Shown one piece after another: positions 21,703 through 33,735 of a DNA stretch of 64,000 nt (the first letter of the stretch is position 1; the number at the start of each line of letters is the position of its first letter). Location of the stretch: positions 160,133,436-160,197,435 of the forward strand of contig NC_134087.1 in assembly GCF_000715075.1 (NCBI RefSeq), in the 5' to 3' direction. The notes under the pieces are model-generated. The model was not told where the DNA came from, made no database searches, and saw nothing but the letters and a program-made list of their open reading frames with translations. A program made the translations under genes and the position numbers. The stretch comes from Nicotiana tabacum (taxonomy: Eukaryota > Streptophyta > Magnoliopsida > Solanales > Solanaceae).

Positions 21703-23694
21703 TGTGCACGTTTCCAAAAAATTTGCAAACTTTGTTTTGAATGACACACTTCCAAACTTTTGAAAACATAAAAACAGAAAAGGAAAAGGCAGTTGCCTTA
21801 TATTTGGAGAAGAAATTGCAAGTTATTGTTCTCACTGTGCCACAACTGTAGGACTATTATTTGAACATACAATAAGCACGAATGAAACTTCTGTACCACT
21901 TACAGTAGCTGGTGTGCTTTTAAGAGCACAGATTTTCACCAGCTGCTTTGCACAAAAAGGATTGCATAATAAACCAAAGAACACCCTTATCCCCAATAAC
22001 AATAATAATTGTTTTTTAAACTGTCTCCAATAATAATAATAATAAAAAAAAAATAATGACAATAATAATAACAAAAAATAGGCTAAGAACAAACTAATTT
22101 TTGCTGGACGAGATGTTTGTTAGACCGTGTCTCTTCTTAGTAAGGTGATTTATGGAGCTGCTCAGCATGGGAAGGAGGAAAATATGTCTGCATGTTGAGA
22201 TAAATACTTGAGCTTTCAAGGGCACTGAGACATACTTAGGTCTCGCGAGCAATTATTAACACTCCTTAATTCTGAAGCTCATGGTAGATATTCAAAGATT
22301 GACCTCGAAAGTCTTTGTGAGGAGTTCTATCAGTAAAAGAAGAGCAACAACACATGCTATGGGATCCCACAATTTAAGTAGGGTTTAACTTTCACTTAAA
22401 CTATTCACTATATCCACAAAAGTGCTTAAAATAATTGCTATTTTTCTTGGACCAATTAACCTTATTTAGTGTAAAATTTAGATAAGTACAAACACAGGTC
22501 ATATCTGGGAGAAGGCTATTCAAATTTGCATGAATATCCCCATTCATGTTCTAAACACATATTGACGCACTAATTGACCAATTTAAGCATAATGTTGATT
22601 ATTGTTTTTCCCAAATTCAATTTCCTCTACCACATATCATAGGTAAAGAAGGATGAAGTTAAAAATAAGAGAATGACGCTCAAACTTGATCATGCGGGAG
22701 TTATCAGTTACAATTTCTTATTGTGTTTGTTCTCTACAATTTATTTGTGGTCTCAAAGCAATAACTTAGATGGTACATGATATCTAGAAATAAGTATTAT
22801 GTTTACCAACTCAAGAATGTAAAACCCCTCTCACCACAAACAGAGAGCCGGAAAAAAAATATGAGGGGAAAAAAGGAAACTTGAGCGAAAGGCAACTGAC
22901 TCACGTTAAAAGACTTGTTCCATTCTCTAATATTGCCACATATTTTTAATGACTTAAGAGTCATTCATGGAAATGGGGAGGGTTCTACCACGTAGGGGTG
23001 AGAGTGGAAAATATTAATCTTTATCCATTTATTGGGTAATTAGGTAATATTCTGTTATCCAGTAATTAACCAATTACCCGCACAATTAAGAATTATTTTA
23101 AATTACTTAAATTTCTACTTATTTTTAATAAATTTTATACATCCTACTATCATGTTCATGTGGTACCATATAAAATAAATATATATACTATTATTTCATT
23201 AAAACATCCATGTAAAAATACATATATTTTCTCAACTTATAATTTTTCTAATCTCATAAAAAGAGTACAAATTTGCTTACGCTTACTTCTTAAAATGGTA
23301 AAAAGATAACCTTCTTTTCTTGTGAGCAAAATAATTTTATCTTTACAATAAAAAAAATTCTTTTTGTACTATAAATTCTCAAAACGTAAAAGGGATGACT
23401 TTTCTTATGATAAAATACTATCTACTCTTATAATAAATAAAACCTAATTTATAAACTCTCACATTTCATGTATATAATTTAAAACTTGTCACAACCATAT
23501 AAAATTATATCTACCAACTTTTACCGAAAATGATTTACTTTAAAGAAAATATATATCAAGCCAATATATAGTAGTTCTGAAATTCTTCAAACTTACAGGG
23601 TCTTGCATCCATATCTTCATGTATAACCTTAATCCCTTCTAACTCATATGTTATTACTTCGACGAATCCTAATGTTAAAGTGTGGGATGTAACA
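21703..23694 (-). mobile_element. LTR C, 5' part (minus strand)
   Basis: Non-coding, AT-rich (especially 23,030-23,600), with an AAT/ATA microsatellite at about 22,005-22,080. On the minus strand the right end reads TGTTACATCCCACAC, a typical LTR start, and it is preceded in LTR sense by a clear polypurine tract. It is taken as the continuation of 8,092-9,676 across element D. No gene is visible. Confidence 0.55.
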
Positions 23695-23756
23695 TCCTTC
23701 CCCTCTTTAGAACATTCGTCCTCGAATGTTAACTCTTAAAGATTTATAAAGTTTTT
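23695..23756 (-). other. PPT and 62-bp internal remnant of the element owning LTR C
   Basis: On the minus strand CATTCGAGGACGAATG is followed by AAAGAGGGGAAGGA directly before the LTR start. This is the only internal sequence left of that element; at 23,757 the DNA returns to element A's gag. Confidence 0.65.
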
Positions 23757-25576
23757 CTTATGGAGAGTGTGGCCCAGGCCGGAGTACTTCCTATGGCACC
23801 AGCTGTCTCTCGGGCTAGGGGAGGAGCCTAGACTCTCACCATTCACACCCCATAGCAGATGGCTCATGGATATCAAACTCCGGTAGTCTCAGTAGTGGGA
23901 GTAGTTCAGCCTGTCATTTCTACTCAGCCCATGGAGAGGCCCACTATGTCGTCCGAGGGGATGAAGAGGTTGGACAAGTTCACTAAGTTATTTCCTATTC
24001 GCTTGGTGGCACACCTTCTGAAGACCCACAGGATTTCATAGACTATTGCCATGAAGTGTTGCACAACATGGGTATTGTGGAGTCCAACGGAGTCGACTTC
24101 GCAGTGTTTCAGATGCACGATTCCGCCAAGAGGTGGTGGCAGGAGTATGTTCGAGGTAGACTGGGAGGTTCATCTCCACTCACTTGGGATCAGTTCTCAC
24201 GGCTATTTTTGGAGAAGTTCATCCCTTTTACTCTGAGAGAGGACTACCGTAGCTAGTTTGAGCCCTCTAGTAGGGTAGAATGACTGTGACCCAATACGAG
24301 ACCAGATTTGTGGATTTATCTCGTCATGCAACTATCTTGATCCCTACTGAGCGGGAGAGGGTGGGGAGATTTATTGATGGACTTACTTATAGTATTAGGC
24401 TACAAATGGCTAGAGATACTAAGGATGATATTTCTTTCAACTGGGTTGTAGATATTGTTAGACGGATCGAGAGGGTTTGTAGTCAGGGTAGAGAGGCGGC
24501 TTCTGAGAAGAGGCCTTGACATTTCATTGGTTTCAATGATACCTCATCTGGAGGTTGGGGTTATTTTGGTAGAGGCCATCTTATCAGGTCAGTTTAGTAA
24601 GAACTTCAGACATCACATAGTGCTTCGGGCAGTCGTGGTTCTTATGGGTCTCGTCTGAAGCAGTTAGCCTACAGTGCACTCCAGCTCCCATTAGTGCACC
24701 GCCTATTTAGATCTATCACAATGGTTATTCGGTTCGTTAGGGTCAGTCCTAGGTTCAGCAGTCACATCAGTCGAGAGAGTGCTTTGAGTGTGGAGGGACA
24801 GATCATATCAGGAGGTATTGCCTCAACAGGGTTGTCGTGCCATGGTTCTGGCAGCGGTTGCTCCACTGCTCGCTCAGCTAGCAAGAGGCGGGGGTTAGGC
24901 AGCCCGATGTGGTGGTCAGGTCATTAGAGGTGTAGTCCATCCAGAGAGAGGCCATCCAAGAGGTGAAGGTCAGACTAGTGGGGCTCAGCCCCATTTCTAT
25001 GCATTTCTAGCTAGACTTGAGGCAGAGTCATCTAATGCGGTCATCACAGGTATTGTTCCGGTTTACCATAGAGATTCCTCTATTTTATTTGATTCGGGTT
25101 CCACTTATTTATATGTATCATCCTATTTTTCCCCATATTTGGATATGTCTCATGATTCTTTAAGTGCTCCTATTTAAGTGTCTACACTTGTGGGAGATTC
25201 TATCATGGTAGATCGCGTCTATCGCTCATGTGTGGTTTCTATGGGGGTTACGAAACTAGGGTAAATCTTTTTTTACTCAGCATGGTGGACTTTGATATTA
25301 TTTTAGGCATGGACTAGTTGTCACACGCAATTCTGGATTGTCACGCCAAGACCTTGACGTTGGTAATGCCGCCATTGCCGTGATTAGAGCGAAGAGGTTC
25401 ATTGGGTTATGTTCCCAGTTGGGTGGTGTCCTTTCTGAAGGCACAACGAATGGTTAAAAAGGGGTGTGAATCATATCTAGCCTTTGTGAGGGATATCAGT
25501 GCTGATACTCCTACTGTTGAGTCAGTTTTGGTAGTGAGATATTTCCCGGATATGTTTCCAGCAGACTACCGGGTAT
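23757..25576 (+). pseudogene. gag-pro: Element A gag-protease, continued
   Basis: Resumes Tekay-type gag at the exact codon where 8,091 left off (…LMESVAQAG). Recognisable Gag pieces follow over 23,930-24,510 in shifting frames (KRLDKFTKLFP, HNMGIVESNGVDFAVFQM, RWWQEYV, VTQYETRFVDLSRHA, ERVGRFIDGLTYSIRLQMA). The aspartic protease active site LFDSGSTY is near 25,088, with VDFDIILGMD downstream. RT linker text ([13 protein letters not shown]) runs up to 25,576, where RTE LINE sequence takes over. RT, RNase H and integrase of element A are absent from the window. Many stops and frameshifts. Confidence 0.8.
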
Positions 25577-27573
25577 GTATGAGGAACTTGAGGGCAAAGG
25601 CGGGGACAAGAAGCTATACAGGTTAGCCAAGGTGAAGGAGAGGAAGGCTTGTGACTTAGACCAAGTGAATTACATCAAATACGAGGAAGGCAAAATATTG
25701 ATGAAAGAGACATATATTAGATGAACATGACAAACATACTTTCATAAACTATTGAATGAGGAGGGGGACATAAGCATTGTGCTTGGTGAGTTGGACTGCG
25801 TCGAAAGTCGGCGTAATTTTGAGTATTGTAGGCATATTAAGGTAGAGGTGGTTGAGGGGGTGATGCATAAGATGAGTAGAGGTAGAGCGATTGGGCCAGA
25901 TAAAATACCATGGGAATTTTGGAAGAACATGGTCTGGACAGGTTTGGAGTGGCTTACTAGTTGTTTAATATAATTTTTAAGACGAAGAAGATGCTTGATG
26001 ATTGGAGGTGGAGTACGATGATTTTGTTGTACAAGAATAAGGGTGATATCTAGAATTATAAAAACTATAGGGGTATCAAACTTCTGAGTCACACTATAAA
26101 AGTTTGGAAGAGAGTGGTGAAAGTTAGGATAAGAAAGAGTGTGTCTATTTTCGAGAATCATTTTGGATTCAATGTCAGGGAAATCGACTATGGAAGCCAT
26201 TTATCTTGTGCAGAGATTGATTGAGAAGTATAGGAAAAGGAAAAGGACTTGAATATGATGTTCATTGACCGAAAAAACATACGATAAAGTCCCAATAGAG
26301 GTTCTTTAGAATCGTTTGGAGGTAAGCAGTATTCCAGTAGCGTACACTACGGTGATTAAGGACATATACGACGGTGGTAAGCCCCGAGTAAGGGCTGTGA
26401 GAGGTGACTCAGAACACTTTTCAGTTATAATAGGGTTGCACTAGGGATCGATTCTTAGCCCATTTTTATTTGCATTAGCAATTTATGTGCCGATACAACA
26501 CATTCAATGGGAGGTGCCATGGTGCATGCTATTTGTTGATGACATAGTATTGATTGATGATGCAGGATTGATGCAAGACTGGTAGTTTGGAGACAGACCC
26601 TAGAGTCTAAACGTTTCAAGTTGAGTATGACCACAATAGAATACTTGGAGTAAGAATTCAGTGACAGAACTCGTGAAGCAGATATGGATGTGAAGCTTGA
26701 TACTCAAGTCATCCCCAAGAGAGGTAGTTTCAAGTATCTCGAGCCTATTATCCAAGATAATGAGGAGATTGATAAGGTTTTCACACATCATATTGGTGCA
26801 GTGTGGATAAAATAAAGGATCATATCTGGTGTCTTTTGTAATAATAATTTGCTACTAAAACTTAAAGGGAAGTTCTATAGAGTAGTGGTTAGACCGACTG
26901 TGCTTTATAGAGCTGAGTGTTGGGCAGCAATCTCATGTTCAGAATTTGAAAGTAGCAAAAATGAGGATGCTGAGATGGATGCGTGGGCATACTAGAAGCG
27001 ATAAGATTAGTAATAAAATTATTCAGGACAAAGTGAGAGTGGCCTCCGAGAGGACAAGATGCGGGATTTGAAGTTGAGATGGTTTGGACATGTGAAGAGA
27101 AGAAGCAAAGATACTCTTGTTAGGAGGTGTGAGAGGTTTTCCATGGAGGGGATGAGAAGAGGTAAAGGTAGGCCTAAAAATTACTAGGGAGAGATGATTA
27201 GGCAGGACATGGCTTTGCTCCAACTTACCAAGGACATGACCCTTGATAGGAGGGTGTGGAGGTCGAGAATTAGAGTAAAAGGTTAGTAGATAGTCGAGAG
27301 TTTTCCCACTTCTTACCAGTAGTATTAGTATCACTCTTGTATTTCCTACTCTGAGATCTCTCTTACTTTATGTTTTTTCATTCACTCAGTTATCTTATTT
27401 TCCTCTTGTTACTATTTGGTGGTATTCCTTCATTTTGTTCTTCTCCACCTCCTCCTTTTTTTTTCTTTTTTTTCTTTGTTTTCTTCTTCTTCTTCTTCTT
27501 CTTTCATCTTTTCTTAAGCCGAACATTTTTCAGAAATAGCCTCTCTACCTTTATCAGGTAGAGGTAAGGTCTG
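25577..27573 (+). mobile_element. RTE-type LINE, 5'-truncated, degenerate reverse transcriptase
   Basis: A non-LTR reverse transcriptase read in pieces: [14 protein letters not shown] near 25,600; MHKMSRGRAIGPDKIPWEFWK (25,863-25,925); LLYKNKGDI (near 26,024); GIKLL; the catalytic FVDDIVLID (about 26,528-26,555); and C-terminal LRWFGHVKRR (about 27,072-27,100). The order and wording are those of plant RTE-clade LINEs. The endonuclease domain is missing, as in ordinary 5' truncation. A T/CTT-rich stretch (27,440-27,505) and GGTAGAGGTAAGGTCTG lead to the 3' end, which is cut by element E and continues at 41,129. RT frames are broken by several stops and indels. Confidence 0.85.
27569..27573. 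repeat. TSD of element E, left (GTCTG)
   Basis: GTCTG before LTR start TGTGATGACC; second copy at 41,124-41,128. Confidence 0.9.
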
Positions 27574-28299
27574 TGTGATGACCCAAAAGGTCATTACTTG
27601 TTTTAAAAGTGAATTTTGTGTTCCAAGGCCTTAAAACCCTCTTTCGGCATCACCTCGATTTGCGTGCACAGTCCAGGCACGTAGGCAGAAAGCCATTTTG
27701 TGAAAATCTATGAAAAATGATAAATTTTGACTATAAAATAAATTAATTTGACTTCGGTTAATATTTTGTGTAAACGGACTCGGACCCGTGATTTGACGGT
27801 CTCGGAGGGTCCGTAGAAAAATATGGGACTTGGGCTTATGCCCGGAATCGAATTCTGAGGTCCCAAGCCCAAGAAATAAATTTTTAAAGAAAATTATTTT
27901 CTGGAATTGTTTATGAGTTTTACAAATGAATTGTGATTAAAACTTGATGGTATCGGGCCGGTATTTTGGTTTCGATGCACGATATAGGTCTTATATGTGA
28001 TTTAAGATAAGTCTGTGAAATTTGGTAAGAAATGGACTTGAAACGACGTGAATCGGATCATTTTTGAGAAAATTGAGAATTTGAAGTTCTTAGGAAAAAT
28101 TTTATGATTTTGATGCTAAATTCATAGTTGTTGATCTTATTTTAGTGATTTGAATGCAAGAGCAAGTCCGTATGATTTTTTAGATTGGTGTGCATGTTTG
28201 GTTTGGAGCCTCGAGGGCTCGGGTGAGTTTTGGATAGGCCACGGGTGTATTCTAGACTTGGAAAAATTGCAGATTTTTAGTTGTGGCATTGCAGGCCTG

Positions 28300-28530
28300 C
28301 AGGCTTCGCATGGCTCACAAATGCGAGAGGCATGTCGCAAATGCGAAAGAGGCCCAGGCCAGCCTATCCTCACAATTGCGAGGATTCTATCGCAAATGCA
28401 TTTCCCTCCCTTTAAGCCAGTCGTCGCAATTGCGACGCATTTTCCACCTTGCAAATGCGAAAACCCCCATCGCAAATGCGAACATAGCAGGGGTTGGGGT
28501 TCGCAATTGCGAACCCTGTTCGCAATTCCC
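28300..28530 (+). promoter_or_regulatory. GC-palindrome patch (CGCAATTGCG) upstream of TATA
   Basis: Repeated CGCAATTGCG (a perfect palindrome) and CGCAAATGCGA words lie within 30-260 bp upstream of TTTATACTTA. The matching patch in the 3' LTR is at 38,878-39,045. Confidence 0.65.
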
Positions 28531-29419
28531 ATACGTGCAACCTGCAACTTTTTATACTTAGCTGAAAATCAACCATTTTTCACATCTTTTCAAAACACAA
28601 ACTCCCTAGGGCGATTTTTCAAGAACAACTCTTCTTCCAAATCGATTGTAAGTCAATTTTAACTTGTTTCCTTCAATCATTAACATCTTTTAGCATGATT
28701 TCAACTCAAAACCAATGATTTTCATGGGGGAGTGTTTTGGGTAGAACCTAGATTTTTCAAAAATTGGGGATTTGGACCTTTATTTGAGGTCTGATTTCAA
28801 AACAAATTATATATTTGGGTTCATGGGGAATGGGTAATCGGATTTTCGTTTGAACCTCGGGTTTTGACCATGTGGGCTCCGGGGCGATTTTTGACCTTTT
28901 GGGTAAAACTTTGGGAAACTCATTTTTATGCATTGGAGTTGATTCATTTAGCGTTTATTGATGTAATTAAGTAACTTGTGGCTAGATACGAGTGAATTGG
29001 TGGTGGAATCAAGGGGCAAAGTGATAATTGAGACGTGAATTGTATCCGTGGCATCGAGGTAAGTGTTTGGTCTAACCTTAGCTTGAGGGATTAGGAGTCG
29101 AGTCCTATTTGCTATGTGGTATTTGTCGAGTACGACGTATAGGCATGGTGACGAGTATCTATACGTTGGTGTCAAGCATGCCCGTGAGTCTTATGTTGTG
29201 ATTATTATGGCTTCGTTGTACATTCATGCTTTGATGATGATTTCTATTGTTGGGCAAAGTTTGTGGAAGTAATTGTGACATTTGAGTATTGAGGAGCGTT
29301 GGCTCAAGTTGTACAATGAAATGTGAAAGTATAAGTGTAAATTGAACCTTTTAGAGTATTGACTAAAAGTTGTGAAGTGAGTTGTGAAGTAAAAGTGAAA
29401 AAGAGAAGAGAATCATTAT

Positions 29420-29875
29420 ATTATCTCCCTTGCCGGGAATTTGTTGTTTTGATGCTTATCTCCCTAGCCGGGATGTTGATTCTTCCTTTGATGTTATTCC
29501 CTTGTCGGGACTTGATTGTTGAACTATAGTTCCCTTTCTGGGATTCTTATTGTAATTTCATTTATTCTCTTGCCCTATTATTTGTGATTGTTGTTTGGGT
29601 GAGGAAGAGTGCTAAAGCACGAAGGGTGATGCCGTGTATTGTTTTGGTGAGAGAGTGTTGAAGCACAAAGGGTGATGCCGTGTATGATTTGTGAGGAAAG
29701 AGTGTAAATCACGAAGGGTGATGCCATGTCGCACGATGTACCATTCCGTGCCGATTATATTGACTATTTGGTGAGGACGAGAGTAAAAGCATGAAGGGTG
29801 ATGTCGTGCACATTTTCATTACTTGATTGCTTTGGTGAGGACGAGAGTAAAAGCACGAAGGGTGATGCCGTGCAC
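29420..29875 (+). repeat. LTR-internal repeats of element E
   Basis: First block: three or four units with CTCCCTAGCCGGGA. Second block: five or six units of GTGAGGACGAGAGTAAAAGCACGAAGGGTGATGCCGTG type (about 45-80 bp apart). Both are repeated in the 3' LTR at about 39,960-40,420. Confidence 0.85.
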
Positions 29876-30586
29876 TTATTGATTCTGGTTCTTTGTTGAT
29901 ATCCGAGATATGTTGTTTCTTTCAATTACCTATTGTCTTTATATTCTGAATTGATATCTCCCCCGTAGTGTGCTACCCCTCCCACATTTAACTGTTTATT
30001 TTTGTTCTTCTTTTCCGCTGTATATAGTTGAATTGCACAGGTTGTTTAGTAGTCTGGTCCTAGCCTCGTCACTACTTCTCCCAGGTTAGGCTAGGCACTT
30101 ACCAGCACATGGGGTCGATTGTGCTGATACTACACTTTGCACTATGTGCAGATCCTGGAGTAGCTTTTGGATCGTAGATTGGGTGGCTACCTGCAGTCCA
30201 CGCGGAGATCCAAGGTAGACTTTGCAGGCGTCCGCAGGCCCTGGCGTCTCCTCTATCCTTTATTTCCTGTTTCATTTCTTTGATTCGGAAATAGTGTATC
30301 TTTATTTTCAGACTTTGTATTTAGCACTCTTAGATCGTCTGTGGTACTGTGACACCAGTTCTGGGTGATTAAGGCTTAGACAGTTGTATTAGATTCATAT
30401 ATCAGATATTTTACTACTTTTTTCCGCTTAATGAAATTTCTACTGTTTTTTCACATTATTGATTTATAAATGCTAAAAGGGTATAAAAATGGATAAAGGT
30501 AATATGTTTAATAATTGGCTTGCCTAGCTCACATTAGTAGGCACCATCACGACTCCCGAGGTTGGGAAATCCGAGTTGTGACAAGT

Positions 30587-30598
30587 TGGTATCAGAGC
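30587..30598 (+). other. Primer binding site of element E (tRNA-Met)
   Basis: TGGTATCAGAGC starts three bases after the LTR end, the standard initiator tRNA-Met site of Tekay/Del elements. Confidence 0.93.
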
Positions 30599-30780
30599 TC
30601 TAGGTTACATGGGTCTCACAGTTCACAGAAAAGCTTAGTAGAGTTTGAGAGATCGGTACGGAGACGTCTGTATTTATCCCTCAGAGGCTACAGAGTTAGG
30701 AAAAACTTCACATTTATTCCTTCCTGTCGTGCGGTTTGGTTTCTCAATGCTAACTGAATTTTTACTTTGTTCTTTCGCAG

Positions 30781-32290
30781 ATGGCGAGAACACGCGCTTC
30801 CTCATCCACTGACCAGCAACCCGATCCCCCAGCAGTAGCTCCCACGAGGGGCAGAGGGCAAGGCCAAGGCCGTGCTAGAGGCCGAGGTAGGGGCAGAGCT
30901 CAGCAGAGCAGAAGCACTAGCGGCGGACCTCAAGTTGACTTTACTGATGAGGTTCTAGACCAGACAGTTCTGGTGGGCCCAGCTCAGGTCCCAGAGGGGT
31001 TTATTGCTACCCCAGTACTCCAGGATGCTCTGGTCCGTCTAGTGGGCCTTATGGAGAGTGTCACCCGAGCAGGCTTGCTTCCTGCAGCACCAGCCATCTC
31101 TCAGGCTGGAGGAGGAGCCCAGACTCCTGCTACTCGCACTCCGGAGCAGGTAGCTCCCTAATTTCAAACTCTAGCAGTTCAGGCAGTTGGAGCAGTTCAG
31201 CCAGGTGTGGTAGCTCAGACCGGTGATGGAGCAGCTATGTCTGCCGATGCTTGGTGGAGGTTGGATAGGTTCACCAAGCTCTTCACTACTACTTTTAGCG
31301 GCGCATCTTCCGAGGATCCCCAAGATTATCTAGATAGCTGTCATAAGGTTCTCAGGAACATGGGGATAGTTGAGACCAATGGGGTCGATTTTGCTACTTT
31401 TCGCTTGTCTTGATCCGCCAAAACTTGGTAGAGAGATTATTGCTTGGCTAGACCAGTCGGATCACCAGCTTTGACTTGGGAGTAGTTTACTCAGTTATTT
31501 CTGGAGAAGTTTCTCCCTATTACTCAAAGAGAGATCTATTGGAGGTAGTTTGAGCGTCTCCGATAGGGTTTTATGACTATTACCCAATATGATACCAGAT
31601 TCATCGACTTGGCTCGTCATGCTCTTATCATACTTCCCACCTAAAGAGAGAGAGGGTGAGGAGGTTCATTGAGGGACTTATTCATCCGATTCGTCTTTAG
31701 ATGGCTAGGGAGACAGGGAGTGAGATTTACATCCAGGAGGCGGCCAATGTGGCCAGGAAAGTGGAGATGGTTCTGTCACAGGGAGGTGGTCAGGGTTCTA
31801 ACAAAAGGCCTCGCCATTCAGGTAGATTAAGTGGTACCTTGTCAGGAGGCAGAGATTTGTATGGTAGAGTCCATCCTCCTAGGCCTTTTCAATCAGCATT
31901 TCAGGTTTCTCACAGTGCTTCAGGTGGTCATGGTCCCCATATGCAGTATTTTGATCAGCAATCCTACAGTGCACCACCAACCCCTGTCAATGCACCGCCG
32001 CTTCAGAGTTTTCTGGGTGATCATTCAGGTCGTCAGGGCCATCAGTCTCAGCAGCCGAGGGCTTGTTACACTTGTGGTGCTATGGTCACATTGCTAGGTT
32101 TTAACCTCGAGCACCGAGCAACTCTCAGCATCAGAGTTCCTATGCCATGGTTCAGGCACCAAGCGTTCCACAGCCCGCCCAGCCAGCTAGAGGTGGGGGT
32201 AGAGGTGCTAGAGGTGGAGGTAGAGGTGTTAGAGGTAGAGATCAGGCCGCTAGAGGTGGAGGCCAGCCAGTAATAGGCCATCCCAGAGAT
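30781..32290 (+). pseudogene. gag: Element E gag
   Basis: Starts MARTRASSST at 30,781, directly after an AG, with an Arg/Gly-rich basic leader (GRGQGQGRARGRGRGRAQ). A first stop (TAA 31,159) is followed in the same frame by the Gag core (31,240-31,410; RLDRFTKLFTTTFSGASSEDP, NMGIVETNGVDFA), then TGA, TAG and further TAG codons (31,411-31,570) where TGG or CAG would be expected. A small insertion near 31,640 changes frame. The second half (31,701-32,273) reads MARETGSEIYIQEAANVARK and a Gln/Ser-rich tail. The zinc knuckle begins CYTCG (about 32,064), but a deletion behind it destroys the CCHC box. Gag would package the RNA; this copy is dead. Confidence 0.88.
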
Positions 32291-32339
32291 GTAGTTCAGG
32301 GTGGTAAGGCCTAGCCCCGATGTTATGCTCTTCCAGCCA

Positions 32340-32856
32340 GGCCCGAGGCTGAGGCTTCCGATGCAGTTATCACAGGTACTCTTCTGGTTTGTAGCAGAGA
32401 TGCTTCAGTTTTATTTGATCCGGGATCTACGTACTCCTATGTGTCATCTTATTTTGCACCATATTTGGTCATGCCTAGTGATTCTTTGAGTGCCCCTGTT
32501 TATGTGTCTACACCGGTGGGTGACTCTATTTTGGTAGATCAAGTCCACCGTTCATGTGTAGTTGCGATTGGGGATCTTGAGACTCGTGTAGATTTGCTTC
32601 TTCTAGACATGGTTAATTTCAATGTCATATTAGGAATGGACTGGTTATCACCTTATCACGCTATCTTGGACTGTCATGCCAATACTGTGACCTTAGCCTT
32701 GCCGGGTTTACCTCGTTTAGAGTGGATAGGGACTCCTAGTCATTCTACCCATAGTGTTATCTCTTATATGAAGGCTCGGTGTATGGTCGAGAAGGGGTGC
32801 TTGGCCTATTTGGCCTATGTTCGGGATTCTAGTGCTGAGGTCCTTCTATTGATTCT
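32340..32856 (+). pseudogene. pro: Element E aspartic protease
   Basis: The retropepsin-like domain cuts the Gag-Pol polyprotein. The active-site box reads LFDPGSTYSYVSS (about 32,410-32,455), with the catalytic Asp in place and Pro where many families have Ser; this form is also seen in other plant Gypsy copies. The strand motif VILGMDWLSPYHAILD follows at about 32,626-32,675. The frame runs from gag's remnant and is lost by a one-base change near 32,836-32,856, where the RT frame takes over. About 170 residues, normal for the domain plus linker. Confidence 0.85.
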
Positions 32857-33735
32857 ATGCCTATTATTCGTGAGTTCCCTAAGGTATTCCCTTCAGACCT
32901 GTCGGGTATGCCACCCGATAGGGATATTGACTTTTGCATTGATTTGGCTCCGGGCACCCAGCCCATTTTTATCCCGCCGTATCATATGGCCCCGCCTGAG
33001 TTGAAAGAGTTGAAGGAGCAGTTGCAAGACCTGCTTGAAAAGGGTTTCATTAGACCTAGTGTTTCACCTTGGGGTGCGCCAATGTTGTTTGTTAAGAAGA
33101 AGGACGGATCGATGAGAATGTGTATTGATTACCGGCAATTGAACAAGGTTACAATCAAGAATAAGTATCCATTGCCGAGTATTGATGATTTGTTTGATCA
33201 GTTACAGGGTGACAAGGTATTTTCGAAGATTGACTTGAGATATGGGTACCATCAGTTGAGGATTAGGGCATCCGATGTCCCTAAGACAGCTTTCCGCACT
33301 CGGTACAGGCATTATAAGTCCTTGGTGATGTCATTCGGGTTGACAAATGCCCCCAGCAGCTTTTATGGATTTGATGAACCGAGTTTTCAGGCCTTATTTG
33401 GATTTATTCATGATAGTCTTCATTGATGATATTTTGATCTATTCTCTTAGCTGGGAGGAGCACGAGCAACATCTTAGAGTGGTTCTTTAGACTTTAAGGG
33501 ATAGTCAGTTGTATGCCAAGTTTTCGAAATGTGAGTTCTAGTTGAGTTAAGTTGCATTCCTAGGTCATGTTGTATCTGTAGAGGGTATTCAGGTTGATCT
33601 GAATAAGATTGAGGCAGTCAAGAACTGGCCTAGACCAGCATCAACTACAGAGATTCGGAGTTTCTTGGGATTGGCAAGCTATTATCGTCGGTTTGTGGAG
33701 AGGTTTTCATCTGTCGCAGCCCCGATGACCAGGTT
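32857..33735 (+). pseudogene. pol: Element E reverse transcriptase (split by solo LTR S)
   Basis: Gypsy RT copies the RNA into DNA. Visible in order: [20 protein letters not shown] linker (32,866-32,930), [68 protein letters not shown] and MSFGLTNAP (to about 33,355). A frameshift in the next codons moves the catalytic FIDDILIYS (about 33,421-33,447) out of frame. Stop codons follow where Gln and Trp are expected (33,488-33,547). The thumb/connection text [28 protein letters not shown] leads to 33,735, where solo LTR S interrupts; the frame resumes at 36,144. Confidence 0.9.
33731..33735. repeat. TSD of solo LTR S, left (AGGTT)
   Basis: AGGTT is repeated at 36,139-36,143, and the pol reading (…[11 protein letters not shown]…) is continuous when the insert and one copy are removed. 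Confidence 0.9.

Larger units (their letters stand above)
27574..30583 (+). mobile_element. Element E 5' LTR
   Basis: 3,010 bp, TGTGATGACC … GTTGTGACA. A TATA-like box TTTATACTTA is at 28,551-28,560. Upstream of it lies the GC-palindrome patch (28,300-28,530); downstream lie two families of degenerate ~30-50-bp repeats (29,420-29,545 and 29,590-29,875). Confidence 0.92.

Noticed and set aside
25742..26200. 152-codon minus-strand frame
   Set aside because: Antisense shadow of the RTE reverse transcriptase.
27370..27561. Phe-rich 63-codon frame
   Set aside because: Low-complexity T/CTT tract in the 3' part of the RTE LINE.
28137..28662. Frames of 92-170 codons on both strands
   Set aside because: They lie in the palindrome patch of element E's LTR; the same region of the 3' LTR has different frames.
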